DNA of 64,000 bases from Halorussus sp. MSC15.2. Lineage in GTDB: Archaea > Halobacteriota > Halobacteria > Halobacteriales > Haladaptataceae. A program made the position numbers and the translations under genes. Below, piece after piece: positions 26,236 through 34,393 of this stretch; the first letter of the stretch is position 1; the number at the start of each line of letters is the position of its first letter. The notes below the pieces were generated by a model. The model searched no databases. It had not been told where the DNA came from and saw only the letters and a list, made by a program, of their open reading frames with translations. The stretch spans positions 248,001 to 312,000 of the forward strand of contig NZ_VSLZ01000003.1 in assembly GCF_010747475.1 (NCBI RefSeq). Reading direction: 5' to 3'.

Positions 26236-27108
26236 ATGCGACGACGCCGCCTCCTCTCGTCCCTCTCTGCCCTCGGCGCAAGCCTCCCCATCGCCGGGTG
26301 CGTCGGGGCCGAGTCGCCCGGCACGCCGACTGCTGGAAGGACGACCGAAACCGAGACCACTCCTCCCGCGCCAGAGACGACGACCGCCTCGTCCGATGCG
26401 TCCGCTGACTCTGAAACGCTCGCACTCGGTGGGACCTTCGAGACGCCCGAGGGCGGGACCGTTACGGTCCACGACGTTCACGTCCAACGGACTGCCTACA
26501 CTCAGTTCCCCCACGTGAGTCCTATAGCCTATTCTAGCAGGCAGTTCGTCGTCGTCGATGCGACGGTGTCCGACCACGAGTTGTTCCGGCAGTTCTCGGT
26601 GGCCGTCGACGGGCGACTCCTCGACGGAGCGGCCAGCGCACTGACTGGGCCGTTCTCGGAACCGGAGGGCGAACTGTTCGGCGTATCGGTTCCGGCACCC
26701 CTCGACGCCGAGCGCGCGGCGGTTGTCTGGTCTGCCGAGAAGGGTACGGCCGACGAGGAGTACGCGACCGCGCGCTGGCCGCTGTCGGCCGACCACCGCC
26801 GCGCGCTGGCGAACCCGCCGGAGTTCTCGGTCGAGGGGTTCGAGGTTCCGAGCGAGGTCGAGCGTGGGTCGTCGTTCACCGCAGAGTTGACCGTCGCCAA
26901 CTCGGGAACGGGCGACGAGACCTTCTCCGCGGAACTCGGCGCGACGACCATCTCCGACACGCCCGAAATCCGGGTCGAAGTGCCCGCAGGCGAGACGGTT
27001 TCTACAGAACGAACGGTCGAACCGCATTATCCGGAGAACTACGAGGAGTTGACCGTGCAGTTGAACTGGGGCATCGAATCAATCGAGCAGACGGTCGCGG
27101 TAGTTTGA
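26236..27108 (+). CDS. Secreted lipoprotein (Tat-type), CARDB-like C-terminal domain
   Basis: The 290-residue protein begins MRRRRLLSSLSALGASLPIAGC: a poly-Arg n-region, a short hydrophobic core and a lipobox (PIAG before C22), which is a haloarchaeal lipoprotein signal. A Thr/Pro/Ser-rich linker follows (about 28-57), then a beta-rich domain (GTFETPEGGTVTVHDVHVQR) and a C-terminal CARDB/DUF-like module (FEVPSEVERGSSFTAELTVANSGTGDE, read in two parts) that is typical of extracellular adhesion domains. It would be anchored on the outer face of the membrane. Ligand unknown. It is divergent from folCP. Confidence 0.82.
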   Translation: MRRRRLLSSLSALGASLPIAGCVGAESPGTPTAGRTTETETTPPAPETTTASSDASADSETLALGGTFETPEGGTVTVHDVHVQRTAYTQFPHVSPIAYSSRQFVVVDATVSDHELFRQFSVAVDGRLLDGAASALTGPFSEPEGELFGVSVPAPLDAERAAVVWSAEKGTADEEYATARWPLSADHRRALANPPEFSVEGFEVPSEVERGSSFTAELTVANSGTGDETFSAELGATTISDTPEIRVEVPAGETVSTERTVEPHYPENYEELTVQLNWGIESIEQTVAVV

Positions 27109-27218
27109 ACGGACGAGCGAGAGACGACACTACAAGCCCATATTTATTTCCTTAAAGGATTCGAACGTTATTATGGCAACAGATTAGTTTCTTTGGGTCG
27201 GAGTGGAGACCCTGCCCG

Positions 27219-27755
27219 TCACCACTCGTACTCGCGTTCCCGTCCCTTCCCGTCGCGTCCGGTCCGCTCTCGCTCGCGTCGGGCGTGTTCGTCCTCGACG
27301 CCCTCCTCGTTCATCAACTCCTGCAGTCGGCGCTCGTACTCCAGTTCGGTTATCTCGCCATCGACGTACTCCTGCTTGAGCGCCTCGATGCGGTCCTCGG
27401 CCGTCGGTTCGAAGCGCTCGGACAACCCGAGGCGTCGGGCTTCCGACGAGTAGCGTTCGAGGAATCGGGCGAACCGCGCGAGGCGGTCGTTGCGGGGGAT
27501 GGAGGCGCTCCGGACCGCCGCGACGGTAAGCCCCACCAGTAGGAAAAACGAGAGCATCCCCACCAGCGCCGACGCGACGAGATACGGCGCGACGGCTTCG
27601 AGGAGGACGAAGACGAGCGAGGTCCCTGCCGGGGGCGCGGCGAGCGCCGAGAGCGCGGCCACGAGTCCGAACCCGACGAGGCCGACGAGCGCGAACAGCG
27701 AGAGCAGAAACCCGGCGCCGAGCAGTTTGACTTTCGGGTCGTCTGAAAGTCCCAT
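27219..27755 (-). CDS. SHOCT domain membrane protein
   Basis: The 178-residue protein has two hydrophobic regions (about 10-40 and 47-80, probably four short or two long helices), a linker, and a C-terminal SHOCT motif (DRIEALKQEYVDGEITELEY ERRL, about 120-145), then a highly charged Arg/Glu tail. SHOCT is a short C-terminal oligomerisation-type domain found on many membrane proteins; function unknown. The ATG at 27755 follows a GTG at 27758. It is downstream of the CxxxPxxPxC pair on the same strand, 60 bases away. Confidence 0.82.
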   Translation of the reverse strand: MGLSDDPKVKLLGAGFLLSLFALVGLVGFGLVAALSALAAPPAGTSLVFVLLEAVAPYLVASALVGMLSFFLLVGLTVAAVRSASIPRNDRLARFARFLERYSSEARRLGLSERFEPTAEDRIEALKQEYVDGEITELEYERRLQELMNEEGVEDEHARRERERTGRDGKGREREYEW

Positions 27756-27815
27756 CACCCGGTCGTTGGTGGCGGCCGTACTTGAACTTCGTCCTCTCGC
27801 AGAGGACGGGCGCGT

Positions 27816-28142
27816 TCAGCGCCGCCGGGCGTCGCGGTACGCCGAGAGGTACTCCCACGCCTCCGGGCACCCGCCGCCGTCGGCGAACCCGTCGAGGTGG
27901 TCCCCGACTCGACGGTCGGACCGCGAGTCGCCGATTAGACGGTCGAACTTCCGACAGAGCGGGTCGTAGGGATACTCGTCACAGTAGGCCGCCACGCGGT
28001 CGCGGCGGTCGGTCGTCTCGGCGTGCCGGTCGATTTCGAGCGCCGCGAGGATGACCCGTCGTTCCTCCGGCGTGAGGTCCGCGATGCGGTCGCTGAGTTC
28101 GGCCACGGACGGGTCGTCGTCTGTCGGCGTCAGAACCAACAC
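27816..28142 (-). CDS. Unknown small protein with CxxxPxxPxC motif
   Basis: The 108-residue protein has no family that I recognise. The N-terminal helix SVAELSDRIADLTPEERRVIL (residues 12-32) matches the corresponding helix SIDELSQRIQQL of the upstream gene product. A cysteine motif follows, AYCDEYPYDPLC (C54 to C63), with prolines at the same places as in the upstream protein, and a single Cys near the end (GGGCPEAWEYL). No signal peptide or membrane segment is seen. GTG 28142 is chosen because it overlaps the upstream stop by 13 bases; an earlier GTG at 28190 would overlap more. The two genes are probably co-transcribed and of common origin. Confidence 0.65.
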   Translation of the reverse strand: MLVLTPTDDDPSVAELSDRIADLTPEERRVILAALEIDRHAETTDRRDRVAAYCDEYPYDPLCRKFDRLIGDSRSDRRVGDHLDGFADGGGCPEAWEYLSAYRDARRR

Positions 28143-29017
28143 CCCCAGCAAATCGGGTTCGACGGTTGATAGTAGCAAATCGGCGGACACCGTCTACCGT
28201 CGCACTGCGGTAACCACGGCGCGAGTTCGCAGATGTCCCGCGGCGGGAATCTATCGTCGGGAATCCTGTCCGGAACACGCTCGGGTCGGTCCGGGATGGC
28301 TGGGAGACCGACTCCCTGCCCCGAGAACAGCCTATTGCGACTCGACATCGGCGTGCGCGCCTCGCCCCGAGCGAACGGCACGGGGTCCGGCCGAGGCCCG
28401 GGTCGCGGAATCGGGTCCGGAAACGGGAACGGGTCCGGAGTCGGCCAGTTGCCGCAGAACCACGGGTACAGCATGCAGAAATCCGGCCACGGCCACGGGT
28501 CGCTGGGGTCGGGGGTGTAGCCGTGTCGAGAGTCGAACCCCGGGAGGTCGCTCGCACGTCCAAGTCCACTCGCTCCCCCGAGTCCTTCCACGCTCGACGC
28601 TCCGGTCGTAGCCATCGTCGAGTCGAGACCCGCCATCGGTTCGAGACCGGTCGGTCCGCCCCCTTCGTCCTCCGAGAGCAGTCCCTGCTCCCGAAGACGG
28701 TCCACGAACTGTCCCCTCGCTCGCTGATACGCTTCGAGTCGCTGGCGCTGTTGTTCGCCCGTCACGATACGCTGACAAATCGGGTCCTCGGGATGTTCCC
28801 GGCAGTAGTCCGACCACGGACCCTCCGGGTATCCGGGCATCAGTCCCTCCTCGCGGAGATTGTCGATGTACTCCCCTCGCGCGTCGAGGTACGACGATAG
28901 CTGGTCGCCTCTGACGGACTCCAACAGGTCGGCCCGGTCCGCCGACGAGAGTTGCTGAATTCGCTGGCTCAGTTCGTCTATCGAAGTGTCGTTCTCTGAG
29001 GTGTCGTCCCCTGCCAT
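28130..29017 (-). CDS. Unknown Pro/Cys-rich protein with repeated CxxxPxxPxC motifs
   Basis: The 295-residue protein has no recognised family. Order of features: acidic N terminus; a helix SIDELSQRIQQLSSADRADL (12-31); an internal repeat YLDARGEYIDNLREEGL (43-59) and YQRARGQFVDRLREQGL (97-113); a Gly/Ser-rich linker (about 118-160); a Pro/Trp-rich region (170-215) with a PDPIPRPGPRPDP stretch; and a Cys-rich end. The motif C-x3-P is found at C72 (CREHPEDPIC), C181 (CMLYPWFC), C263 (CELAPWLPQC) and C281 (CYYQPSNPIC). No signal peptide or TM helix is visible, so it is either cytoplasmic or exported by an unusual route. ATG 29017 is preferred over a GTG at 29056. Confidence 0.65.
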   Translation of the reverse strand: MAGDDTSENDTSIDELSQRIQQLSSADRADLLESVRGDQLSSYLDARGEYIDNLREEGLMPGYPEGPWSDYCREHPEDPICQRIVTGEQQRQRLEAYQRARGQFVDRLREQGLLSEDEGGGPTGLEPMAGLDSTMATTGASSVEGLGGASGLGRASDLPGFDSRHGYTPDPSDPWPWPDFCMLYPWFCGNWPTPDPFPFPDPIPRPGPRPDPVPFARGEARTPMSSRNRLFSGQGVGLPAIPDRPERVPDRIPDDRFPPRDICELAPWLPQCDGRRCPPICYYQPSNPICWGCWF

Positions 29018-29404
29018 GAGTCCCCCTTGCACGGGGCCACTGGTCCGGTACCCCACCGAAGATTTTGAACCCCGTGACTACCGTAATCAATCGTTCTCGG
29101 AGCTATTCGTTATTTGCCTCGTCTCATGTACTATCGACTACCTAGGTAAACAGAACGGTCGTGTTGAAAACTCGTAATGAGCGTTTCGGCCGGACGCCGA
29201 ATAGGGTCGATGACCAGCAACCGGTACCGGGACCGTCCGCAGAAACGAACGGTGACGGAATCGGGACCTGCAGTTCTGCCGGAAATACCGGAGGACACAC
29301 CACGCTCTCCGACTGTTAAACGACTCCTTCCGAAACGGTCCGTCGTGCCGGAAGCACCGTCAGAAACGAGTTCTGTCGAGTTTCAGACGACTCCTTCGCT
29401 CCGC
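29018..29404. other. Intergenic spacer with two hairpins
   Basis: This 387-base spacer lies between the purNH stop and the start of the Cys/Pro-rich gene. It holds a hairpin CTTCCG/CGGAAG (29327-29354), part of a second one (29380-29421), and AT-richer sequence near 29060-29130 that probably contains the promoter of the downstream gene (TTCAAAATC, minus, about 29062-29070). I see no convincing gene. Confidence 0.4.
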
Positions 29405-29421
29405 TCAGTCGTGTCTGAAAC
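29380..29421 (-). terminator. Hairpin at the 3' end of purNH
   Basis: GTTTCAGACGACT pairs with AGTCGTGTCTGAAAC around a 14-base loop, with a two-base bulge. The right arm lies inside the last codons of purNH, so the hairpin would form across its stop codon. It is a candidate terminator or 3'-end stability element; no long T run follows. Confidence 0.45.
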
Positions 29422-31030
29422 ACCGACTGCCGGTGAACACCATCGTCATGTCGTGTTCGTCGGCGGCCTCGATTACGTCGTCGTCGTTGACGGACCCGCC
29501 GGGTTGGATGACCGCCTCGATGCCCGCTTCGGCCGCGGCCTCGATGGCGTCCGGGAAGGGGAAGAAGGCGTCGCTGGCCATGACCGCGCCCTCGGCGGAT
29601 TTGCCCTCGGCGTCCTTCTCGGCCTTCATCTTCGCGATTTCGACCGCATCGACGCGGGAGACCTGCCCCGCGCCGACGCCGACCGTCTCGGTGCCGTCGG
29701 CGAACAGGATGGCGTTGGACTTGACGTGCTTGATGGTCTGCCACGCGAACAGCAGACTCTCGTACTGGTCATCGGTCGGTTCTCTCTCGGTGACGACCTC
29801 CAACTCCTCGCGTGTCGGCGCTTGCAGGTCGCGCTCCTGCACGAGGTGGCCGCCGACGAGGTCCTTCTCGGTCGTGGTCTCCGTGATTTCGCCGAAGTCC
29901 GCTTCGTCACCGACATCCAGCACGCGCAGGTTGTCCTTCTCGAAGAGCGCGTCGAGGGCATCGTCGGTGTAGCCGGGAGCGACGACGACTTCCTTGAACG
30001 AGTCGATAATCCGCTCGGCAGTGGTCTCGTCGCATTCTCGGTTGAGCGCGACGATGCCGCCGAACGCGCTCTTGGCGTCCGTAGTGAGCGCCCGGTCGTA
30101 GGCCTCGGCGAGCGAGTCCGCGGTGGCGCATCCGGCGGGGTTGGTGTGCTTGATGACCGCGGCGGCGGGCCGGTCGAACTCCTTGACCAGATTCAGCGCG
30201 GCGTCGGCGTCGTTGTAGTTGTTGTACCCCATCCCCTTCGCGCCCTCGTTGAGTTGGGGCGCGTCTACGACGCTGGCCTCCTCGCAGGTGGCGTCGCCGT
30301 AGAGCGCGGCGTCCTGATGCGGGTTCTCCCCGTACCGGAGGTCGGCCTCGCGGTCGGCGGTCTCGACGCGCCGGGCCGGGAACTGTCCGGCCTCGTCGCC
30401 CTCGACGCGGACCGAACCGGTCTCGGCATCGACCGTCAGTCTGTCCTCGGCGAACCACCGGACTGCGCGGGGGTAGGCCTTGAACTCGCCCTCGTAGAGG
30501 ACGCGCTCTTTCAGGTCGCTCTCGTCGTCGCCCTCGTACACCGGAATCGGTTCCTGCGTGACGACGGGACCGGCGTCCACCTCGTCTTCGACCACGGTTC
30601 CGTCCTCGTCGGTGGCGTCGGTGACGACGTGGACCGTGCAACCCGTGGTCTTCACGTCGGCGTCGAGGACCTGCGCGTGGGCGTCCGTGCCGGGGAACGA
30701 CGGCAGGAGCGAGGGGTGGACGTTCAGCGTCAGCGGCGTCTCGTCGAGGAACGCGTCCGAGAGGATGCGCATGTAGCCGTCGAGGCAGACGAGGTCGAAG
30801 TCGTAGTCCGCGAGTGCCGCGACGACGCGCTCCTCGTGGTCGCGGCGAGTCTCGTCCTCCTCGCGCGGGACGACTTCGGTGGGAATCCCGCGCTTCTCCG
30901 CCGCGTCCAGCACCGGCGCGTCCGCGTCGTTGGTCAGGACCACGTCGATTTCGGCTCCGCCGGGCGACCGGTCGGCGAGGTGCATCAGGTTCCGTCCGCG
31001 GTTACTGGCGAGTCCAGCGATGCGTGTCAT
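29405..31030 (-). CDS. purNH: Phosphoribosylglycinamide formyltransferase / AICAR formyltransferase fusion (PurN-PurH)
   Basis: One 541-residue protein performs two formyl transfers in purine synthesis. The N-terminal part (about 1-190) is a GART-like domain with LNVHPSLLPSFPGTDAH and GCTVHVV. The C-terminal part (about 230-541) is the AICAR transformylase with RYGENPHQ, KHTNPAGCA and FPFPDAIEAAAEAGI. The IMP cyclohydrolase domain of bacterial PurH is absent, consistent with the separate PurO of archaea. ATG 31030 is taken because the family start MTRIAGLASNRG follows. purB is divergent, so the two purine genes share a 167-base promoter region. The extreme C terminus reads RCFRHD rather than the common RHFRH. 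Confidence 0.93.
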   Translation of the reverse strand: MTRIAGLASNRGRNLMHLADRSPGGAEIDVVLTNDADAPVLDAAEKRGIPTEVVPREEDETRRDHEERVVAALADYDFDLVCLDGYMRILSDAFLDETPLTLNVHPSLLPSFPGTDAHAQVLDADVKTTGCTVHVVTDATDEDGTVVEDEVDAGPVVTQEPIPVYEGDDESDLKERVLYEGEFKAYPRAVRWFAEDRLTVDAETGSVRVEGDEAGQFPARRVETADREADLRYGENPHQDAALYGDATCEEASVVDAPQLNEGAKGMGYNNYNDADAALNLVKEFDRPAAAVIKHTNPAGCATADSLAEAYDRALTTDAKSAFGGIVALNRECDETTAERIIDSFKEVVVAPGYTDDALDALFEKDNLRVLDVGDEADFGEITETTTEKDLVGGHLVQERDLQAPTREELEVVTEREPTDDQYESLLFAWQTIKHVKSNAILFADGTETVGVGAGQVSRVDAVEIAKMKAEKDAEGKSAEGAVMASDAFFPFPDAIEAAAEAGIEAVIQPGGSVNDDDVIEAADEHDMTMVFTGSRCFRHD

Positions 31031-31197
31031 GTTCGAAGCCGCGCCGTCTCCGCGGAAATGTATTGCGATTGCGTCCGAGTCGATATCCACGAACGAGCAT
31101 ACTTTCGGCCCCTATCGACACTCTAGTCGCAGTAGTATGCACGACTGTGACGACTTCGACCGACACGCTTTTGCCGCCCGACGGGGCAGATTCTCAC

Positions 31198-32583
31198 ATG
31201 AATCCCCTCTACGCCGTGTCGCCGCTGGACGGCCGGTACGCCGGGCGGACCGAACCCCTGCGCGAGTACGCGAGCGAGGCCGCGTTGATGCGCGCTCGCG
31301 TTCGGGTCGAGGTGGAGTATCTGGTCGCGCTGGCCGACCTCGACGCGACGCCGCTGCAACTGGACGCCGCGGACCGGGACCACCTCCGGAACCTCTACGA
31401 GGAGTTCGAAGAGGACGACGCCGAACTCGTCAAGCGAATCGAGACCGAGGGGTACGGCGACTACGCGGCGACTAACCACGACGTGAAGGCCGTCGAGTAC
31501 TTCGTCCGCGAGAACCTGCCCGAGGGCGCGCAGGACGCCTCCTCGTGGATTCACTTCGCGCTGACCAGCGAGGACGTGAACAACCTCGCCTACCGACTGC
31601 TGGTGAAGGGGACCGTCGAAGACGTTCTCCTGCCGCAACTCCGCGAGATTCGGGACTCGCTCGGGGACCTCGCGCGCGAACACGCCGACGTGCCCATGCT
31701 CGCGCGGACTCACGGCCAACCCGCGACTCCCACGACGTTCGGCAAGGAGATGGCCGTCTTCGCCTCACGACTCGGCCGGGCAATCGGTCGCGCGAAGGAC
31801 GCCCGCGACGGACTGCAGGGCAAGTTGGCGGGCGCGTCGGGCACCTACGCCGCCCACGTCGCGGCCTACCCCGACGTAGACTGGCCCGAGTTCGCCCGCG
31901 AGTTCGTCGCGGGACTCGGACTGGAGCAGGCCCCGGTGACCACGCAGGTCAACCCCTGCGACGACCTCGCGGAACTGTTCGACGCGCTCCGGGGCGCGAA
32001 CAACGTCCTGCTCGACTTGGACCGCGACGCGTGGCGCTACGTCAGCGACCGCTACCTCGGGCAGGTCGCTGCCGAGGGCGAGACGGGGTCCTCGACCATG
32101 CCTCACAAGGTCAACCCCATCGACTTCGAGAACAGCGAGGGCAACCTCTCGAAGGCCAACTCGGACCTCGTCTTCCTCGGCGACTACGTCACCAGTTCCC
32201 GCCTCCAGCGCGACCTCTCGGACTCGACGGTCAAGCGCAACATCGGCGGAGCGTTCGCCTACTGCCTGCTCGGGTATCTCAAGTTGCGAGACGGACTCGA
32301 CAAGGTCGTCCCCAACGAGCAGGTCATGCGCGAGGCCCTCAAAGCGACCCCCGAAATCATCGGCGAGGCGGTCCAGACCATCCTCCGGCGCGAGGGCCAC
32401 GACGACGCCTACGAGCGCGTCAAGGACCTGACCCGCGGTCGGCGCGTGACGCTGGCGGACTTCCGGGACCTCTTCGAGGAGTTGGACGTGGACGAGGACA
32501 CCCGCGAGGAACTGCTGGACCTGACGCCCGCGGGATACACCGGCGTCGCCAGCGGGATGGTCGAGTCGCTGGACGACGAGTAG
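31198..32583 (+). CDS. purB: Adenylosuccinate lyase
   Basis: PurB removes fumarate from SAICAR and from adenylosuccinate, acting twice in purine synthesis. The 461-residue protein shows the superfamily signature GSSTMPHKVNPIDFEN (about 299-314) with the flexible catalytic loop, RTHGQPATPTTFGKE with the catalytic His, and SSWIHFALTSEDVNN. Start MNPLYAVSPLDGRYAGRT is typical. TATA-like TTTTGCC near 31168-31174 is 24-30 bases before the ATG. It is divergent from purNH, which acts in the same pathway. Confidence 0.96.
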   Translation: MNPLYAVSPLDGRYAGRTEPLREYASEAALMRARVRVEVEYLVALADLDATPLQLDAADRDHLRNLYEEFEEDDAELVKRIETEGYGDYAATNHDVKAVEYFVRENLPEGAQDASSWIHFALTSEDVNNLAYRLLVKGTVEDVLLPQLREIRDSLGDLAREHADVPMLARTHGQPATPTTFGKEMAVFASRLGRAIGRAKDARDGLQGKLAGASGTYAAHVAAYPDVDWPEFAREFVAGLGLEQAPVTTQVNPCDDLAELFDALRGANNVLLDLDRDAWRYVSDRYLGQVAAEGETGSSTMPHKVNPIDFENSEGNLSKANSDLVFLGDYVTSSRLQRDLSDSTVKRNIGGAFAYCLLGYLKLRDGLDKVVPNEQVMREALKATPEIIGEAVQTILRREGHDDAYERVKDLTRGRRVTLADFRDLFEELDVDEDTREELLDLTPAGYTGVASGMVESLDDE

Positions 32584-32630
32584 CCGAGAGCGGCGGTAGC
32601 TACCGCCGACGGTCCCATCGACGAAAACGA

Positions 32631-32637
32631 TATATAA
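32631..32637 (+). promoter_or_regulatory. TATA box of the small two-TM protein
   Basis: TATATAA lies 22-28 bases before ATG 32659 and is one of the best TATA matches in the window. Confidence 0.6.
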
Positions 32638-32658
32638 CCAGAGATACATTCCCGGGGC

Positions 32659-33098
32659 ATGAGCGATACCCTCCACTTCGGTCTCTTCTTCCTCGGTATC
32701 TTCCTGTTGACCGGCGCACTCGTCGTCGGCGTCGGGGCCTTGGAGTACGAGGTCCAGTCGCAGGGGACCACGGCGGCGATTCCCGAAGACGCCGAGTCGG
32801 TCGTCTCCTACGACGACCTGTCCGAGCGCGACCGGCAGACGGTAGACCGGGTTCTCGACGGTGAGCGCTCGTGGTCCGGAACCCGAGCGACCTGCCGGGT
32901 CCGCGTAAGACGAGGGGGAAACTAGTGGTGGAGCGCGGGGACGACCTCTATCTCGTCACCCGACGACTGTTTTTCAACTGGCGGACCGTGTTCGGGGCGA
33001 GCGCGGTAGCGATGGTGGTGGCCGGAGTCGCCGTCGTCAGCGAGGCCGTCCGCCGCCACCACTTCCCGCACCGCACGGTGTTCTGGACTACGCGGTGA
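32659..33098 (+). pseudogene. Small two-TM haloarchaeal protein, one-base frameshift
   Basis: The first frame encodes a membrane helix (FGLFFLGIFLLTGALVVGVGAL, residues 7-28 without longer quotation) and an acidic region with DDLSERDRQTVDRVLDGE. At about 32869-32871 the protein continues one frame on: SDLPGPRKTRGKLVVERGDDLYLVTRRLFF and a second membrane helix (GASAVAMVVAGVAVVSEA), then the stop at 33098. Adding one base gives 146 residues. Such TM-soluble-TM proteins are common in haloarchaea (I recall a DUF7979-like family, not certain). Function is unknown. The preserved second half points to a consensus error or a very recent mutation. Confidence 0.7.
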
Positions 33099-33286
33099 GT
33101 GTGCGAGACGAACCGGTTCGATTCCGCCGTCTTCAGTAATCATCTCGACGTGGAACACCGATTCGGACGTAGCGGTGACGGGAGAAGAGAGGACGAACGA
33201 AGTCCGGCCGCAGAGATGCCGATAGATGGTCCCGAAAGTCGATGGTCGGTACCTCCGAAGACGACAACGAGCGGGACGGCGACGAC

Positions 33287-34393
33287 TCAGGAACAGATGT
33301 CGGCAAGCGCCGCTTCGACGGCCTCGCCGGCGCGTTCGACCTCCGTGAGGCGGACGTACTCGCGGGGCGCGTGGGCCACCGCGCCCTCGTCGTCGGCCAG
33401 CGACCCCGGCCCGAACACGACCGTCGGCGCGACCTGCGCGAAGTACGACGCCTCGGTCGCGGCACCGAACGGCCGGACCGCGCCGCCGCTGGCCTCCCTG
33501 AGCGCCCGGACGACGGGGTCGTCTTCGGGCGTCTCGAACGCCGCCAGAAACGGGGTGTCGCGCTCGGCCAGCGCCACTTCGACGCCAACCTCTGCCGGGG
33601 CGCGCTCCCGGAGGTGTTCGGCCAGCGCCGCCCGGAACCCCTCGGCGGTCTCCGGCGGGACGCTCCGGCGGTCCACGACGAACGAACACTCCGCGGGCAC
33701 CTGATTCGTCGCGGTGCCGCCCTCGATTGTCGTCGGCGTCAGCGTCGGCGCACCCAACTGCTCACTGGGGTCGGGGGTGTCCTCGCGTTCGCCGAAGTCG
33801 TCGAGCGCTGCCAGTAGGTCGCCCGCCGCGCGGACCGCGTTGACGCCGGACTGCGGTTCGGCGGCGTGGGCGTTCGCACCCCGGACGGTGACGGTCGCCT
33901 GAAATCGGCCCTTGGCGGCGTTGCACACGTCGAGTTCCGTGGGTTCGCCCACGACGACGGCGTCGGGGACCGGGTCGAAGTCGAGCGCGGCCGCACCTGT
34001 CGAGTTCGTCTCCTCGTCTGGCGTGACCGCGAGAGTCACGCGACCGCGCTCGGGGGCAGGCCCGAGGAACGCCGCGAGCAGCGCCGCCAGCGGTCCCTTC
34101 GCGTCGCAGGACCCCCGGCCGCGGACGACGTCGCCTCCGCCGTCAGCGCCGCTGACCCGCTCGAACTCGACGTGGGGCGGCACGGTGTCGATGTGCGTGT
34201 TGAGGACGACGTGCGGTCCCTCGCGGCCGGTATCCCGGACCGCCACGGTGTTCCCGGCGTCGTCTACCTCGACCGCGCAGTCGGCGTCCGCGGATTCGAG
34301 CGTCTCCACCAGCAGGTCGCGCATCTCGGTCACGTCCTCGTGGGAGGGCGTCTGCACCGCCGCTTCGAGGAACTCGACGGGGTCGAAGCTCAT
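33287..34393 (-). CDS. dapE: Succinyl-diaminopimelate desuccinylase-type M20 peptidase
   Basis: DapE removes succinate from N-succinyl-LL-diaminopimelate. The 368-residue protein has the M20 metal-site residues H67 and D69 (NTHIDTVPP), D97 (GSCDAKGP), the catalytic Glu in TPDEETN (127-128), and a dimerisation domain (ANAHAAEPQSGVNAV). It is the last gene of the lysine operon; its ATG overlaps the dapF stop (ATGA). M20 members are hard to separate by sequence, but the operon makes the desuccinylase role very likely. Confidence 0.9.
   Translation of the reverse strand: MSFDPVEFLEAAVQTPSHEDVTEMRDLLVETLESADADCAVEVDDAGNTVAVRDTGREGPHVVLNTHIDTVPPHVEFERVSGADGGGDVVRGRGSCDAKGPLAALLAAFLGPAPERGRVTLAVTPDEETNSTGAAALDFDPVPDAVVVGEPTELDVCNAAKGRFQATVTVRGANAHAAEPQSGVNAVRAAGDLLAALDDFGEREDTPDPSEQLGAPTLTPTTIEGGTATNQVPAECSFVVDRRSVPPETAEGFRAALAEHLRERAPAEVGVEVALAERDTPFLAAFETPEDDPVVRALREASGGAVRPFGAATEASYFAQVAPTVVFGPGSLADDEGAVAHAPREYVRLTEVERAGEAVEAALADICS

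Noticed and set aside
24425-26518. A long open frame antisense to folCP
   Set aside because: No domain or start context; folCP has two complete enzyme signatures.
29177-31126. A long open frame antisense to purNH, starting in the spacer
   Set aside because: The spacer part has no promoter at a good distance and the rest mirrors purNH codons.
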